Positions 32,990-44,002 of a stretch of DNA of 64,000 nucleotides are shown here, piece by piece (within the stretch, counting starts at the first letter, position 1; each line of letters opens with the position of its first letter). The DNA comes from Hippopus hippopus (lineage: Eukaryota > Mollusca > Bivalvia > Cardiida > Cardiidae). Both the position numbers and the translations under genes were made by a program. Location of the stretch: the NCBI GenBank assembly GCA_946811185.2, contig OX328096.1, positions 38,452,011-38,516,010 of the forward strand, written 5' to 3'. Below the pieces are notes generated by a model that saw only the letters and a list, made by a program, of their open reading frames with translations, searched no databases and had not been told where the DNA came from.

Positions 32990-33069
32990 TAATAGCACTG
33001 AATATTGCCTTTATCATGCCAAGGGGGACTGATTTCTCAAGAATGAACTTAGCTGATATTACATACCGG

Positions 33070-33300
33070 CTCCTTTGTTTGGACCAGGTCTATCTTTTTC
33101 AGAACGACCCGTCTTAACAAAAGAATGCACGAGCGCAGGTCTATCTATGCATGTGCGCAGGTTGTTCTGTAGATAGAAAACCTGCCCACGTGCGGGAAAG
33201 ACCTGCTCCCGCGCGAGAAAGACCTGTCCATGTGCAACTGACGGATCTTGGGTCGTGCAGACAGGGTCGTGAAGGACATTGGTACTCGCGCGATATTGAT
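33070..33300. repeat. GC-rich repeat block with GAAAGACCTG motifs
   Basis: GGAAAGACCTGCTCCCGCGC, GAGAAAGACCTGTCCATGTG and CGCAGGTCTATCTATGCATG are related, partly inverted units. Much richer in GC than its surroundings. No coding signal. Confidence 0.5.
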
Positions 33301-33867
33301 TTTTTAGGAATTTGTTAAATAATAGGAAGAATCTTGCAAATATGTCACAGGTTTTAATCTAATTTTTACTTGTAATCAACTCATCAATTCTTAAATAATT
33401 TCTTTCAACGGAGTTTTTAAAAAATCTATCCCATCCTATTTACAAAATGTGCTGTCACGTTAAGGTCAACATTTAAAACTTTGTTGATAAAGTTTTTTTT
33501 TTCCTTTCCTGTTGTTACATACATGTAATTCATTCATACCTAAATCCAACTTATTCTTCGTATTTTTCTAGTTCTCATATAAGTTAAATAGCAAAATTGA
33601 GAAAAAGTTAATGACCCACGCATGTTCTAAAACATGTCTGCAATATTGTTGTATTTTGGTTCTAACGATTCTAATGATTCTAATGCACCCTATTTCCTAT
33701 GAGACCGACTGTTGATTTGTCCGTATTAGCACAGTTCAGCCTCTGGAGCGAAAAGGCACTCGTGTATTTTTCTTTTTGTGAGAAAGAAAAACTGACATAG
33801 GAACACTCTCCTTCAAAGGCTGACCCGGCACAGCTAGCCTCAAGAAATCAAACGAAATTCAAATTGA

Positions 33868-34035
33868 GGGCCCGATCACTCCCATAGTCGAATGATCAGA
33901 ATCGCTTTGAGACCAGCTGTCCTAAGCTCGATCCCAAGGTCCCGGACCTTGAGCTTCACTGGTAGTGTCGCTGTAATATGACTGAAATAATGTTCAAAGC
34001 GGTGTAAAACGCCATTGAATCAATCAATCAATGAT
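33868..34035 (+). mobile_element. tRNA-SINE with (AATC)n tail
   Basis: B-box-like GCTCGATCCCAAGG, then GTCGCTGTAATATGACTGAA, AAAGCGGTGTAAAACGCCAT and an AATCAATCAATCA tail. Same 3' body as the SINEs at 39900 and 62250. Confidence 0.7.
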
Positions 34036-34413
34036 TACTGACCTAGGGCCCCATAGAAATGGATGAATTAGTGCAAACGGACTGACGGTAGAATTGAAAA
34101 CATGAGAGTGTTACAGGCAAAACTGAAATCCATGAATATTTCAATCAATTCGAACCTATACTGAGCAATGAACTCACTCGTGCAGCATCAACAAACCCAC
34201 CCCCCCTCCCAAAAAAAAAAGAAATCCAAAGGTCGATGCTCACGAGGTTCAATTTCAAGTGAGAAAATAAAAATGATGAATAAATAAGAAAAAATACCCA
34301 AGTTATAATACCATAAAACATGTTATACGCTTCTTTTTTCATCGAATAGGTCTATGCTTTTCGACATGATTGTCAAGTCGTCTGCTCAATACTGATGGTG
34401 GCCGGTATGTAAG

Positions 34414-34570
34414 TCGGATATCGACCTCGTACATCGGTCTTTCCGTATAAGAACGACCTGGGCACGAGCTTCACAAAACACCTTGAGCGCTTCGAGCTCT
34501 CGGTGTTTCGTGAAGCTCATGCCCAGGTCGTTCTTATACGGAAAGACCTCGTACTCAGTCGATATCCTAT
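34414..34570. repeat. Long GC-rich palindrome, arms about 70 bp
   Basis: GGTCTTTCCGTATAAGAACG ACCTGGGCA on the left is repeated inverted on the right, with TCGGTGTTTCGTGAAGCTC pairing with GAGCTTCACAAAACACCTTG. Ends near GGATATCGAC / GTCGATATCC. Confidence 0.8.
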
Positions 34571-35137
34571 ACATACAGAACCTCAAACATGGCTATATTT
34601 CATTCAATAGTGTTGAAGTCGAGTGTTCACCCATTTGTTGACTGTAGTATTAGAACAAACAAGGTTACACACTATTAGACTCAAACAGGTGACCAATCTT
34701 ATCTCTTCCCATGTTTTGTACGATACTCAATTGGAGCCCATTGGATAAGATAATATTTCTAAATGCATGTGATTTGTTAGGACACCTGATCAGTGGTGTA
34801 TTACTGACCATTTAATTTCAGTTGATTTATATATCATGAGCTGTGATAGATGGTAAATGTCTGTTGGATGGGTTGTGTTAGTGAGTAATGTGACATATTC
34901 TGTCTTTTTTCAGTCCTAAGATAAGAAATGGAACCATTTCCATGCAAATTGTATCTTTTCTTTTAGAGCAGCAATGGAATGGGCTTGACCTAGGTATACT
35001 TTGTTCACATAAGTCTTGCATTCATTTTTCATGTTCATGTTTCCTTAAACAGTCTTTGGTTTTGTTTAACATTGGACTGGTTTTTCAACAGCCTTTTTTT
35101 ATAAATAGTGTTATTCTGAAGTTCGTTTTGAGACTTT

Positions 35138-35312
35138 GCTTCAGGACAAAATTAGACTTGCCTACATTGACCACATTTGCAGCTGACAAAATGAAGTTCT
35201 AATAATTGAATTTGTGAGATGTAGGATAAGGAGAAAATGCTGGTTACCATTGTTTTCAAAACCAATCTTGCTCAGGATCGTTAAACTTTGGATTATTTTG
35301 TAAAGGGTGAAA
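35138..35312 (+). mobile_element. Family-A MITE, hairpin arm deleted
   Basis: AGGACAAAATTAGACTTGCC, then GGAGAAAATGCTGGTTACCA joined straight to TTGTTTTCAAAA; right end TTTGTAAAGGGTG. Confidence 0.7.
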
Positions 35313-35584
35313 GGATGCATGGATAACTACATGATTTTGTTACCCATACTTTATGAATATGACTTTTTACATCTTCACTGTAGACATCTTTGAGTAAATT
35401 GCAGGTGAACAGGAATTTGCTTGTTACAAGCAACTGTTGCACAATTTTCATGTTGTTGGAAACTGTGAAATTATGTTCCTTTACCACAATTATTTTGCCT
35501 CTGTGTTCAATTTTTCAATGTGAGATACTTAAAATTCGAGCTTTAACAGTGATGGATCAAACCCTTTATTAAACAGTTACGAGT

Positions 35585-35813
35585 TTAACTCTTTCCCAAA
35601 CAACAAAATTCTGGACTAGACCAAATTCAAAGCATTAGCAGACGACATATTCATTGGAGCTAAAATGATGATTTCTCTGTGTGATAGGGTAGAAAACACT
35701 GTGGGAAAAGGAGAAAATGCTGGTTACCAGCATTTTCTCCTTTTCCCACAATGTTTTCAAAAGGCTTCTTCCCCAGGGTCGTTAAAACTCGGGATTGTGT
35801 GGTAAAGAGTTAA
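35585..35813 (+). mobile_element. Family-A MITE, near consensus, first of a row of three
   Basis: TTAACTCTTTCCCAAACAAC start, GTGTGGTAAAGAGTTAA end, full hairpin. Confidence 0.92.
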
Positions 35814-35997
35814 ATGACCCTGAAGAAAGAATTTGAAAGCATTGTGGGTGAAGGTGAAAATGCTGGTGAGTATTATTTTCCCTTTTTCCAATAATGTTTT
35901 CTAACCTTGTAAAGACAGATTTCATGTTTTTGGTAACATTTCTATCATGTTTTCAATTTGGACAAATCTAAAATTTTGTTGTCTGGTATAGAGTTAA
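35810..35997 (-). mobile_element. Family-A MITE, left end truncated
   Basis: Shares TTAA 35810-35813 and 35994-35997 with its neighbours. Starts directly at ATGACCCTGAAG, lacking about 35 bp of terminus. Confidence 0.8.
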
Positions 35998-36222
35998 CTC
36001 TTTACCAAACAATCCCTGGTTTTTACAACTCTAAGATAGAAGACTTTTGAAAACATTGCGGGAAAAGGAGAAAATGCTGGTAACCAGCATTTTCTCCTTT
36101 TCCCACAATGTTTTCTACCCTGCTGGAAACCAATTTCAATTTTTGAATTACGTTTATTTTGTCGTCTGCAAGTGCTTTCAATTTGGACCAGTCTAAAATT
36201 TTGTTGTCTGGTATAGAGTTAA
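35994..36222 (-). mobile_element. Family-A MITE, near consensus
   Basis: TTAACTCTTTACCAAACAAT start, GGTATAGAGTTAA end. One stem mismatch (GCGGG against CCCAC). Confidence 0.92.
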
Positions 36223-36781
36223 CTTGATATACCATACTACATGATACAGTCTAAGTGATGTTGCTTATTATTGTTAGTAAGGCAAGAGGTGTTCATTGAG
36301 GAAAACTTGTAAAGTGACAAGTTACAGAACTGTGTTTTATTTCTTGTCAATGGAGAGTTGTTTGTGTATTCAATGGGATAAGATTAGATATTCATGACTG
36401 TGAATAGTGTTTAATAGTGATAAAATAATGTGGTCACAATGATGCAGCTAATTGAAAAACTATACAGGTAAGATTGATTGTCAAAGTGTCAATCAATTTT
36501 TGGGGCTTTTAAATTTACCTAATGTTCATAAAATTAAGGACACATCTGCAGAAGAGAGTTGGGTAGAGGGCCTTGCACTTCTTTCATGTTATGAAATTTT
36601 ATGAATAAGCAGTAATGCTTTCTTCAATCCATTTCCAAACACACACACACTCTCTCCACATCCTGAAACAAATTTGCAGCTGACAACTTTGAAATTGTCC
36701 CTATGGAATATGGATAATCAGCTTCATTTTAATGTAACCCTTAAAGTGCCTTTCACAACTATTGTTGGCTTTGCAGGCTGT

Positions 36782-36838
36782 TTAGATCAAAATCAGACTG
36801 CACAAAAGGTGCAGTTGGATCTTTATTGTGCACTGCAT
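36782..36838. repeat. Family-B palindrome
   Basis: TTAGATCAAAATCAGACTGC / GCAGTTGGATCTTTATTG. Confidence 0.65.
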
Positions 36839-37207
36839 TGCCAAGACATTTTGGATAACAGCAACCATAAAACTGCATTTTTACGTTTTTTTTTTTTTGA
36901 CTGAAACTGTTAGATTTTTTTTAGCACGCTAAGGGGTAAAATAAGTTAGTGTCTGTTCTTCTTGCTAAATGTATTAAATCTGGGTTGTTCTTCTGAAATT
37001 TCATTCCAGATAGCTACTAATTATTCTAAAGGGTACTTGATGCGTTCATTTTATGCTAACTAATTCAGTGACCCTGTTATATGATATACCATGCATTAAA
37101 CAGCATGCATGTATAATTTAAAGGGGTAAAACTGACTCTTCTTTGTATGATAAGCAAGATAATCACTTTGACACACATGAACATTGACACAAGTTTGTGG
37201 TTCAATA

Positions 37208-37438
37208 TTAGCCCTTCACCACATGAGAAAAATTTGGATTTGTCTAACTTGAAAGCATTTGCAGCTGTCAAATTCAAAGTGGCTTCAAAATGATGGAATT
37301 TGTGTTTGATAGGACAGAAAACATTGTGGTAAAAGGAGAAAATGTTGGTTACCAGCATTTTCTCCTTTTCCCACAATGTTTTCAAAAGCCCGCCGTCTCA
37401 GGGTCATTAAAATTTGGCATTGAATGGTAAAGGGTTAA
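37208..37438 (+). mobile_element. Family-A MITE
   Basis: TTAGCCCTTCACCACATGAG start, ATGGTAAAGGGTTAA end; hairpin with one mismatched pair. Confidence 0.88.
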
Positions 37439-37834
37439 GAGAAATGATGAAAAGTACGGTCACAAGTAAATGCCTTATTTTTCTCGCATTGTTTTGCATA
37501 TTGTTAAAAAGTTAAATTTTCAACTAGAAATATTTTTCAAGGTTAGATGATAATAAACTCTCAGTTCGAAAAGATAAGATACACATCCTGCATTTTAGGC
37601 AAGATATTTGTTATTGCTGGGACTTGGGCATAGCTGTTATCAAACTGACTAACTCTATGATGGAGAAATTGCTGTGTGGGAGTATGCCAGCACTTATGTT
37701 TGTGTTTATATTGGTTATCAAAATGTCTAAATAACTGCTATTATCCTGATAGTACAAGTCTGACAATGAAAACATTTTACCTGTAGATTTGCAATGTCTT
37801 CAGTCTTCAGGTAATGTTAGGCTTTAAAAAATTT

Positions 37835-38145
37835 GAGATCCCACATGGCCCAGTGGTTAGACCCTTACCAAAAAATAGTTTTAACAACCCATAAGAGGAC
37901 ACTTTGAAGACTGTGGAAAAAGTAGGAAATGCTGTTATCCAGCATTTCTCCTTTTCCGACAATGTTTTTAAAAAGCTTCTTCCTTGGGGTCGTTAAAACA
38001 TGGGATGTTTTGTAAAAGGTTAAAGCAGAAGATTTGTAATCTAGAGGTTCTTAATTTGATCTGCACCATCACTGGTTTTGTGGGACTTTCCATGGGCAGG
38101 ACACTCAGAGAATGAGCCCAAGTACTACATGAATCCAGGAAAAAC
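37835..38145 (+). mobile_element. tRNA-SINE interrupted by a family-A derivative
   Basis: CACATGGCCCAGTGGTTAGA (A-box side) is separated by 37856-38026 from GCAGAAGATTTGTAATCTAG AGGTTC (anticodon and B-box side), then GGGCAGGACACTCAGAGAAT. Confidence 0.6.
37856..38026. mobile_element. Palindromic family-A derivative (both ends hairpin-side)
   Basis: Left end is the minus-orientation start (CCCTTACCAAAAAATAGTTT, CAACCC); right end is the plus-orientation finish (GTCGTTAAAACATGGGATGT). Symmetric about AATGCTGTTATCCAGCATT. The whole 170-bp unit is one inverted repeat. Confidence 0.7.
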
Positions 38146-38148
38146 ATT

Positions 38149-38969
38149 AATCCTTTATCATACAATCCTTAGTTTAAATGACCCTGGGTTGACGGCTTTT
38201 GAAAACATTGTGGTTGATAGAGAATATGCAGGTCATTAGTACAGATAACTATACCCAAAGGCGATTTGAATTTTTGACTGGTCACCTCTGGGTACAAAGA
38301 CAGTCATGAGAAAAACAGTTGAAATCTTTGCACAGATTTTGTGCACATGTTTGAACTCTAATAATTTAACAAATAGAGCACAAAACTAGGATTTGAACTT
38401 ACTTGTTGCCTGCTTATTCATTAATCTTTCCTGTAAAATACAAATATTTTCAATTTAAATGCTAAATTAAAAAAAAAAAACAGTTGTTTTCATCTGTTAC
38501 TCAAGGCGTTTACTTTCCGGAAAACAGACACAAAATGGCCGCTACACAAGATAAATTCTATCAGTTTTTTTTTTCAAGATTTACATGTTTTAAATGACTT
38601 CTACAAGAGCTATGAAAGGTTTAATAATTTGTCTTTGGACATGTTTGTCACTAAAAGTTAATTTCATTTCGCTGCAATACAAATTAAACCGACGAAACAG
38701 AAGGTCAGCACTGCGCTCTATGTTTGCTACTGGAAAATTCACAATGTAGCTGAGACGGAGCGGTGCATGGTAAATGTCAAAATTTGAAAAGAAGCATCGT
38801 AAACTTCGTATTATTGAGACAAACCGGTCATTAGCATAAAGTTCTCCTTTTCCCACAATGGTTTCTACCTAATCAGAAAAATACAGCTCATCTTTGCCAA
38901 TTTCAAATTGGTCGTTTGCAGTTACTTTCAGTGTGGAAGAGTCAACAATATGTTGTTTGGGAAAGAGTT
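38149..38969 (-). mobile_element. Family-A MITE split by family-C copy 2
   Basis: Left piece 38149-38239 (TTAATCCTTTATCATACAAT ...); right piece from 38826 (AAAGTTCTCCTTTTCCCACA ... GGGAAAGAGTTGA). Confidence 0.75.
38240..38825 (+). mobile_element. Family-C element, copy 2 (586 bp)
   Basis: Flanked by GGTCATTAG on both sides (38231-38239, 38826-38834). Matches 19765-20350 along its length. The ATGGCCGCTACACAAGATAA frame is present but broken by a stop after about 20 codons, so no protein is supported. Confidence 0.8.
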
Positions 38970-38973
38970 GATA

Positions 38974-39197
38974 AACCCATTACCAAACAATCCCTGCTTT
39001 TAACAGCCCTGAGGAAATAGCTTTTTGAAAACACTGTGGGAAAAGGAGAAAATGCTGGTAACCAGCATTTTCTCCCATTCCAACAATGTTTTCTACCCTA
39101 TCAAAGACGGAAATCATCATTTTAGCAACATTTAATATGTTGTCTGTGGATGCTTTCAATTTGGTGTAGGCCTAAATTTTGCCATTTGGTAAAAAAT
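38974..39197 (-). mobile_element. Family-A MITE
   Basis: ACCCATTACCAAACAATCCC start; hairpin GGAGAAAATGCTGGT/ACCAGCATTTTCTCC intact; right end GGTAAAAAATTG. Confidence 0.85.
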
Positions 39198-39491
39198 TGC
39201 TGTGATAGATAGGTCTTACAATTTAAATCAGGGTAAAGAAACATTCAATCAATCAGTCAACCTTTGCCATGTCTAGTTACCATATTTTTAACTTATCACA
39301 GTATTGTCTTGATTTTAAGCCATGCATGCTACATTACCCAAGCTATTGATGGGCCATTAAAAAATAAACCTTCATACATTTTAACATTGTTGTTGACATT
39401 GATTTGTATGAACCTGCAGTAATTTTTTATCTGCATCTCTATATTATTACAGAAGACTATAAATTATGTACAAGATGAAGATAGCAGCGAG

Positions 39492-39711
39492 TTAACCATT
39501 TACTACACAAGCTTTTTATCAACCCTGAAAAAGAAAGGCTTTTAAAACATTGTGGGATAAGAATAAAATGCTGGCAACCAGCAGTTTCTCCTTTTCCAAC
39601 ATTGTTGTCTCCCCTTTCAAAGACAGATCTTTCAGGCCACATTTAATAATTCCTCCACAAATACTTTCAGTTTTGACAAGTTTAAAATTTTAATGTTTGG
39701 TTAAGAGTAAA
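39492..39711 (-). mobile_element. Family-A MITE, diverged
   Basis: TTAACCATTTACTACACAAG start, TTTGGTTAAGAGTAA end; stem partly worn (GGATAAGAATAAAATGCTGG). Confidence 0.78.
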
Positions 39712-39883
39712 TCAATTGAATACGAATGATTTAATAAACAGTTTATTAGTATATAGGAAAGACTGAAATATTTCAAGGTCAAGGCTGATTTTATTCCACT
39801 CAAAATATTTTGCATAGTAATTGACTGTATAAGACTCATGAAATAAAAGCATCTTACTGTTCCATTCATCATGCAAAGACTTA

Positions 39884-40250
39884 ACTCTTTACTAAATGGA
39901 GGGTCCTGTGTAGCTCAGTAGGACTCGTAACCTAGAAGCCCTGGGTTTTAGCTGCACTGGAAGCACTAGGTTTTTTCATAGGTGTGTCCTTGGGCAATAC
40001 ACTAGGCCCAGCCTAGTACTAATGAAACCCAGGACATACCGGTACGTGAATATGTGAGCTGTTGCCTTGATATGACTGAAAAGTGTTGAAAATTGTCCAA
40101 AACACCATTCAATCAATTTATTTTTTAACACTATCAAAGGAAAACATTTTGTATACATAAAAGCATTTATAAACAAATTGAACAAGCCTGAATGGTTCAG
40201 TTTGCATTTGGATGAGTAGAAAACATTGTGAGAAATTTTTTTTAAAGGTT
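39884..40250 (+). mobile_element. tRNA-SINE within a family-A remnant
   Basis: CTTAACTCTTTACTAAATGG precedes the SINE head (GTGTAGCTCAGTAGGACTCG, CTGGGTTTTAGCTGCAC). The body includes TGGGCAATACACTAGGCCCA, TTGATATGACTGAAAAGTGT and AATCAATTTA. A short family-A tail (AAACATTGTGAGAAA) follows at about 40220. Confidence 0.6.
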
Positions 40251-40987
40251 CTTCCTCAAGGTCTTTTTTCAGGAAACAATCAACCTGTAGATCGCCAAGT
40301 AAATAGACTGGACATTTTTGGTCAGACAAGAAAGGTCTTGATGCAAATTTGTAGGCTGTTCTAATGAGAAGAATGAGGGCCATTCTTCAGTTATTTCCCC
40401 TGATTCCTCTCTACTACTACATTGGTCCTAAAAAGGGGATTACTTGGATTTTATCCATGATTTTCTTGCACTGAACAGCTATGTTTTTGAGATAATATTT
40501 CAAGTAAATCTAGTTAGATTGTTTTACAAATCGATATATACGTAGTTCCAGTTGATTAAGAACCAAAATTTGATTTGAATTATATGGGGGCCTTACACAC
40601 ATATTATAAATCATTATTATATCTATCACAACATCCCCAATGGAACCAAGGATAAAAACAAAGGAATACAGGTGAAAGGACCAATCTGTTATTTGGTTAC
40701 CCTTAGTCTTTATCTGGCAAGGGAGACAATTTAATTTAGAGGAATGGCCCTCATTGTTACAAAGTAGCAGACAACATAGACAAATGATCAGTGCATGCAT
40801 AGTGATCCAGCAAAAGGATCTCTGCAAAAGCACCCTTACATTGTACTGAGTGCTTTAGGGATAATTTCTGTGTTGTGCCTAAAATTTCTGATGTTCATCC
40901 CAGTATTCAAGCAATCTGTTAATGAGAAATCAACAAGTTGTACCTGATTAATTAATTTGTCGCTGTAGATTTACATCAAAGAAATAA

Positions 40988-41173
40988 TTAACTCTTTACC
41001 ACACAATGCAGACTTTTAATGACCCAGAGAAAGAAGACTTTTGAAAACATTGCGGGAAAAGGAGAAAATGCTGGTTACCAGCATTTTCTCCTTTTCCCGC
41101 AATGTTTTCAACCATATGATTGACAAATTTCAATTTGGACAAGACCAAAATTTTGTTGTTTGGTAAAGAGGTG
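40988..41173 (-). mobile_element. Family-A MITE with compensated stem, shortened
   Basis: Stem CATTGCGGGAAAAGG pairs with CCTTTTCCCGCAATG, the G-T/A-C pair of the consensus replaced on both arms. About 40 bp is missing before TTTCAATTTGGACAAG. Confidence 0.88.
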
Positions 41174-41350
41174 AGACTTGGAAAATTGCTGCTTAAAGCA
41201 CAAGTGCAAACCCAACTCTTTCCTTCTCACCAGTGTCTACAAAGAATGTTTCTTTTGGCAGCAAACATTTTTTATTGCAAACATGTTCAGTAGGAGCTAC
41301 TTCTCAATTTATCACAAGGTTTTCATGACTTTCTGAAACTACGGTATTTC

Positions 41351-41496
41351 TTAACCCTTTACCACATAATTCTTACTTTCAACAACCATGAGAAAGAAGG
41401 CTTTTGATTATGTTGTGGGGAAAGGAGAAAATGCTGGTAATCAGCATTAGGTTAATTTGGACAAGTCTAGAATTTTGTCATTTGGTAAAGAGTTAA
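41351..41496 (-). mobile_element. Family-A MITE, internal deletion
   Basis: TTAACCCTTTACCACATAAT start, GGTAAAGAGTTAA end; deleted from ATCAGCATTA into TTAATTTGGACAAG. Confidence 0.8.
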
Positions 41497-41668
41497 CTCT
41501 ACCAGACGGCAAATTACATGTCGCTCAGATGATTGGATTTGTCTTAGAAGGGTTAAAAAACATTTTTGGAAATTGAGACAATGCTGGTTGCCAGCATTTT
41601 CTCATTTTCCCGCAATGTTGTCAAAAGCTTTCTTTCTTAGGTTCTTTAAAAGTATGGTAATGGGTTAA
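41493..41668 (+). mobile_element. Family-A MITE, internal deletion
   Basis: Shares TTAA 41493-41496 with the previous copy; apex GCTGGTTGCCAGC; ends AATGGGTTAA. Confidence 0.78.
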
Positions 41669-41846
41669 CAACCAGATGACAAAATTGCAAACATACATTT
41701 TGAAAGAGGAGGTTGTTCATGACAACTGTGGTTTATTGAAAGGTTCGAAACTATTAACCCATAGGGCAAGGAATACACCCAACAGAAATTTTTATCCCAA
41801 ATAATTGCAATTTCATGATTGCTCTTGTCTGCAGTGCATCAGCAAA

Positions 41847-41897
41847 TCAGACAGTGTAGGTCAAAGATCAAAACTTGTAGCCTGAGCTTGATCTTTA
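41847..41897. repeat. Family-B palindrome cut by the TA element
   Basis: AGTGTAGGTCAAAGATCAAA / GAGCTTGATCTTTA; the TA element begins at the end of the right arm. Confidence 0.55.
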
Positions 41898-42939
41898 GGG
41901 TAAATCCGGCAAAAGTCAGACAAAAATCATTGGTGCTCACATAAAATGTCGCTGAGAGCTTTAACTTGAAGAGAATTATCGTCGGTTGACCTCCCTTGAT
42001 AATTTGTTCATTACAGTTTCGTATTTTATAACTGAAACAAAGATAAAGTCAAAATTATTCCGAAAAAACGGGGGAAAATGCACTATTGTGCAAAACGGCA
42101 TAACTCGGACAGCATCATAAAACTTCGGACATACCATTGTATAAGTTCGGACAGGAAATTTTCCATGGTTACGAACAATTTGACCTTTTCCAACAAGGTT
42201 TTCCAAAGATACCTCCTTCTTATGTGTTAAAACAAATATCAGGGAAAGGTTAATTAAGCTCTTTTAAAAAGGGGAATTTTCGCTTTCCTCTACACCCCTC
42301 CTCTCCCTCCTTTTCCCTTCTGAGCTTCTAAAGCCTTGCCCGTTACCCGCTCTGTAGAAAATATTGATACTAAATAGAGAGAGAACAGTTAGAATGTTCT
42401 GTTTCAGAAACACTTACACACATTTTGTTTCTTTTTAAATTGATAGATCCATTCTAAAGGTGTTAGTTTTCTATTGAATTCACATTTTTCTCATTGTCCG
42501 ACTTTTAATGACTTATCGAAAAGATCGTTAATCTTCGGACACTTCAGTTTTTTCCTAATATTTCTAAGGAAGACTCATTTCTTCTTATAATGACGTTTTT
42601 TCAGATATTTAAGTAGCTTTTTATTTAATTGTTTAGATTTTTTTGTATACTGTCCCAAACAACCATGTAAAAGTCCGGCATATACCTCGGGTTTGCACGA
42701 CTCGGCCGTTGGAAGTTTTTGTTTGCATCAGAAAGAAAGTGGCTGTTACGTCATTTCTTTATGTATAAACGTAACCGGTGCTCAGTTAAGACTCTGTAGC
42801 TATGAGATTTGCTTAATAAACAGTGTAGGAGTCATCGAAACTACTCTTTGAGCAGTTTCCAGCTGTGGAACGCCCGTAATATCCCGTTTTTCCCCGATGT
42901 CCAAATATTGACGCTGTCCAAGTTTTGCCGGATTTACCC
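41898..42939. mobile_element. TA-flanked TIR element, 1042 bp, non-coding
   Basis: GGGTAAATCCGGCAAAAGTC at the left and TTTTGCCGGATTTACCC at the right are inverted, with TA on both sides (41896-41897, 42940-42941). No transposase frame. The TA duplication suggests Tc1/mariner-type mobilisation (inference). GGACA-rich motifs recur inside. Confidence 0.75.
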
Positions 42940-43125
42940 TACTGCGCACAAAGGCAACTGTAGTAGTGAAAGGCACTTTTAGGGTTAAAAGAAGAAAATA
43001 CTTATGACTACGTCAGAGGAACACGTACAAAATTTGGGGAAGCAAAAAATTGGGAAAAGTGCCTTTTAATAGTTGAAATGTGAATTAGCCCTAAAACCAC
43101 TAAGCTGGGCTTAGTAAAGGTTTGT

Positions 43126-43172
43126 AGACAGTATAGATCAGGATCAGACTGCTCAGATCTATACTGTCTGAT
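43126..43172. repeat. Family-B palindrome
   Basis: AGACAGTATAGATCAGGATC / AGATCTATACTGTCT. Confidence 0.65.
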
Positions 43173-43524
43173 ATAGCAAGATTTTTCTGTCAAAAAGTTT
43201 ATTTAAATTGCAATATTTGGGATGTGACTAATATAGCTGCAAATTTTCATCAATTTATGTGTTCGTTTGAGGCTTGATATGGGTAAATAGTCATGAAAAA
43301 AGCATGGGTACATTATAATTTTGGTTACAAAATGAAAGGAAACACTATTGGTTTCAAACTCGTAAAATATGGCCTTTAACCTAGATATCTATAGGGGAAC
43401 ATAAGAATGAAATAAAACCTAATTTTGCACACTTATATGAAGTAGTATAAATGATGAATTTATGGATTGGTGACTTTCATTTGTATGTCTTTTCATGTTT
43501 TAGTAACTTTGATTATGCCCATAA

Positions 43525-44002
43525 ACCTTTTATCAAAGGACAAAATGTTAAGACTTGACCAAGCATTTGCTGATGACAAATTTACCAAATAACAAAATTT
43601 TAGACTTGACCAAATTGAAAGCATTTGCAAACAACAAATCAAATACAACTGTAAGGATGATTTCTGGCTTTGAAATGGTAGAAAACAGTGTGGAAAAAAG
43701 GAGAAAAATGCTGTTTACCAGCATTTTGTCCTTTACCAGTAATGTTTTAACCCTTTACCAAACAATCGCTGGTTTTTACGACCCTGAGATAGAAGCCTTT
43801 TGAAAACATTGTGGGAAAAGGAGAAAATGCTGGTAACCAGCATTTTCTCCTTTTCCCACAATGTTTTCTACCCTGCTGGAAACAAATTTCAATTTTTGAG
43901 TAACGTTTATTTTGTCGTCTGCAAGTGCTTTCAATTTGGACCTGTCTAAAATTTTGTTGTTTGGTAAAGAGTTAAAAAGCTTCTTTCTCAGGGTAACCAT
44001 TG
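43525..44002 (+). mobile_element. Older family-A MITE hosting a nested copy
   Basis: Left piece to 43746, with a doubled start (CCTTTTATCAAAGGACAAAA and ATTTACCAAATAACAAAATT). Right piece AAAGCTTCTTTCTCAGGG follows the insert and then ends abruptly at the next copy. Confidence 0.75.
43747..43975 (-). mobile_element. Family-A MITE, near consensus, nested
   Basis: TTAA on both sides; perfect 33-bp hairpin arms around a single central base. Inserted in the opposite orientation into the copy above. Confidence 0.93.

Noticed and set aside
34901..34990. Possible extra exon after CTGTCTTTTTTCAG at about 34915
   Set aside because: Good acceptor, but the following frame compatible with neighbours meets a stop quickly and no donor keeps phase; no conserved residues.
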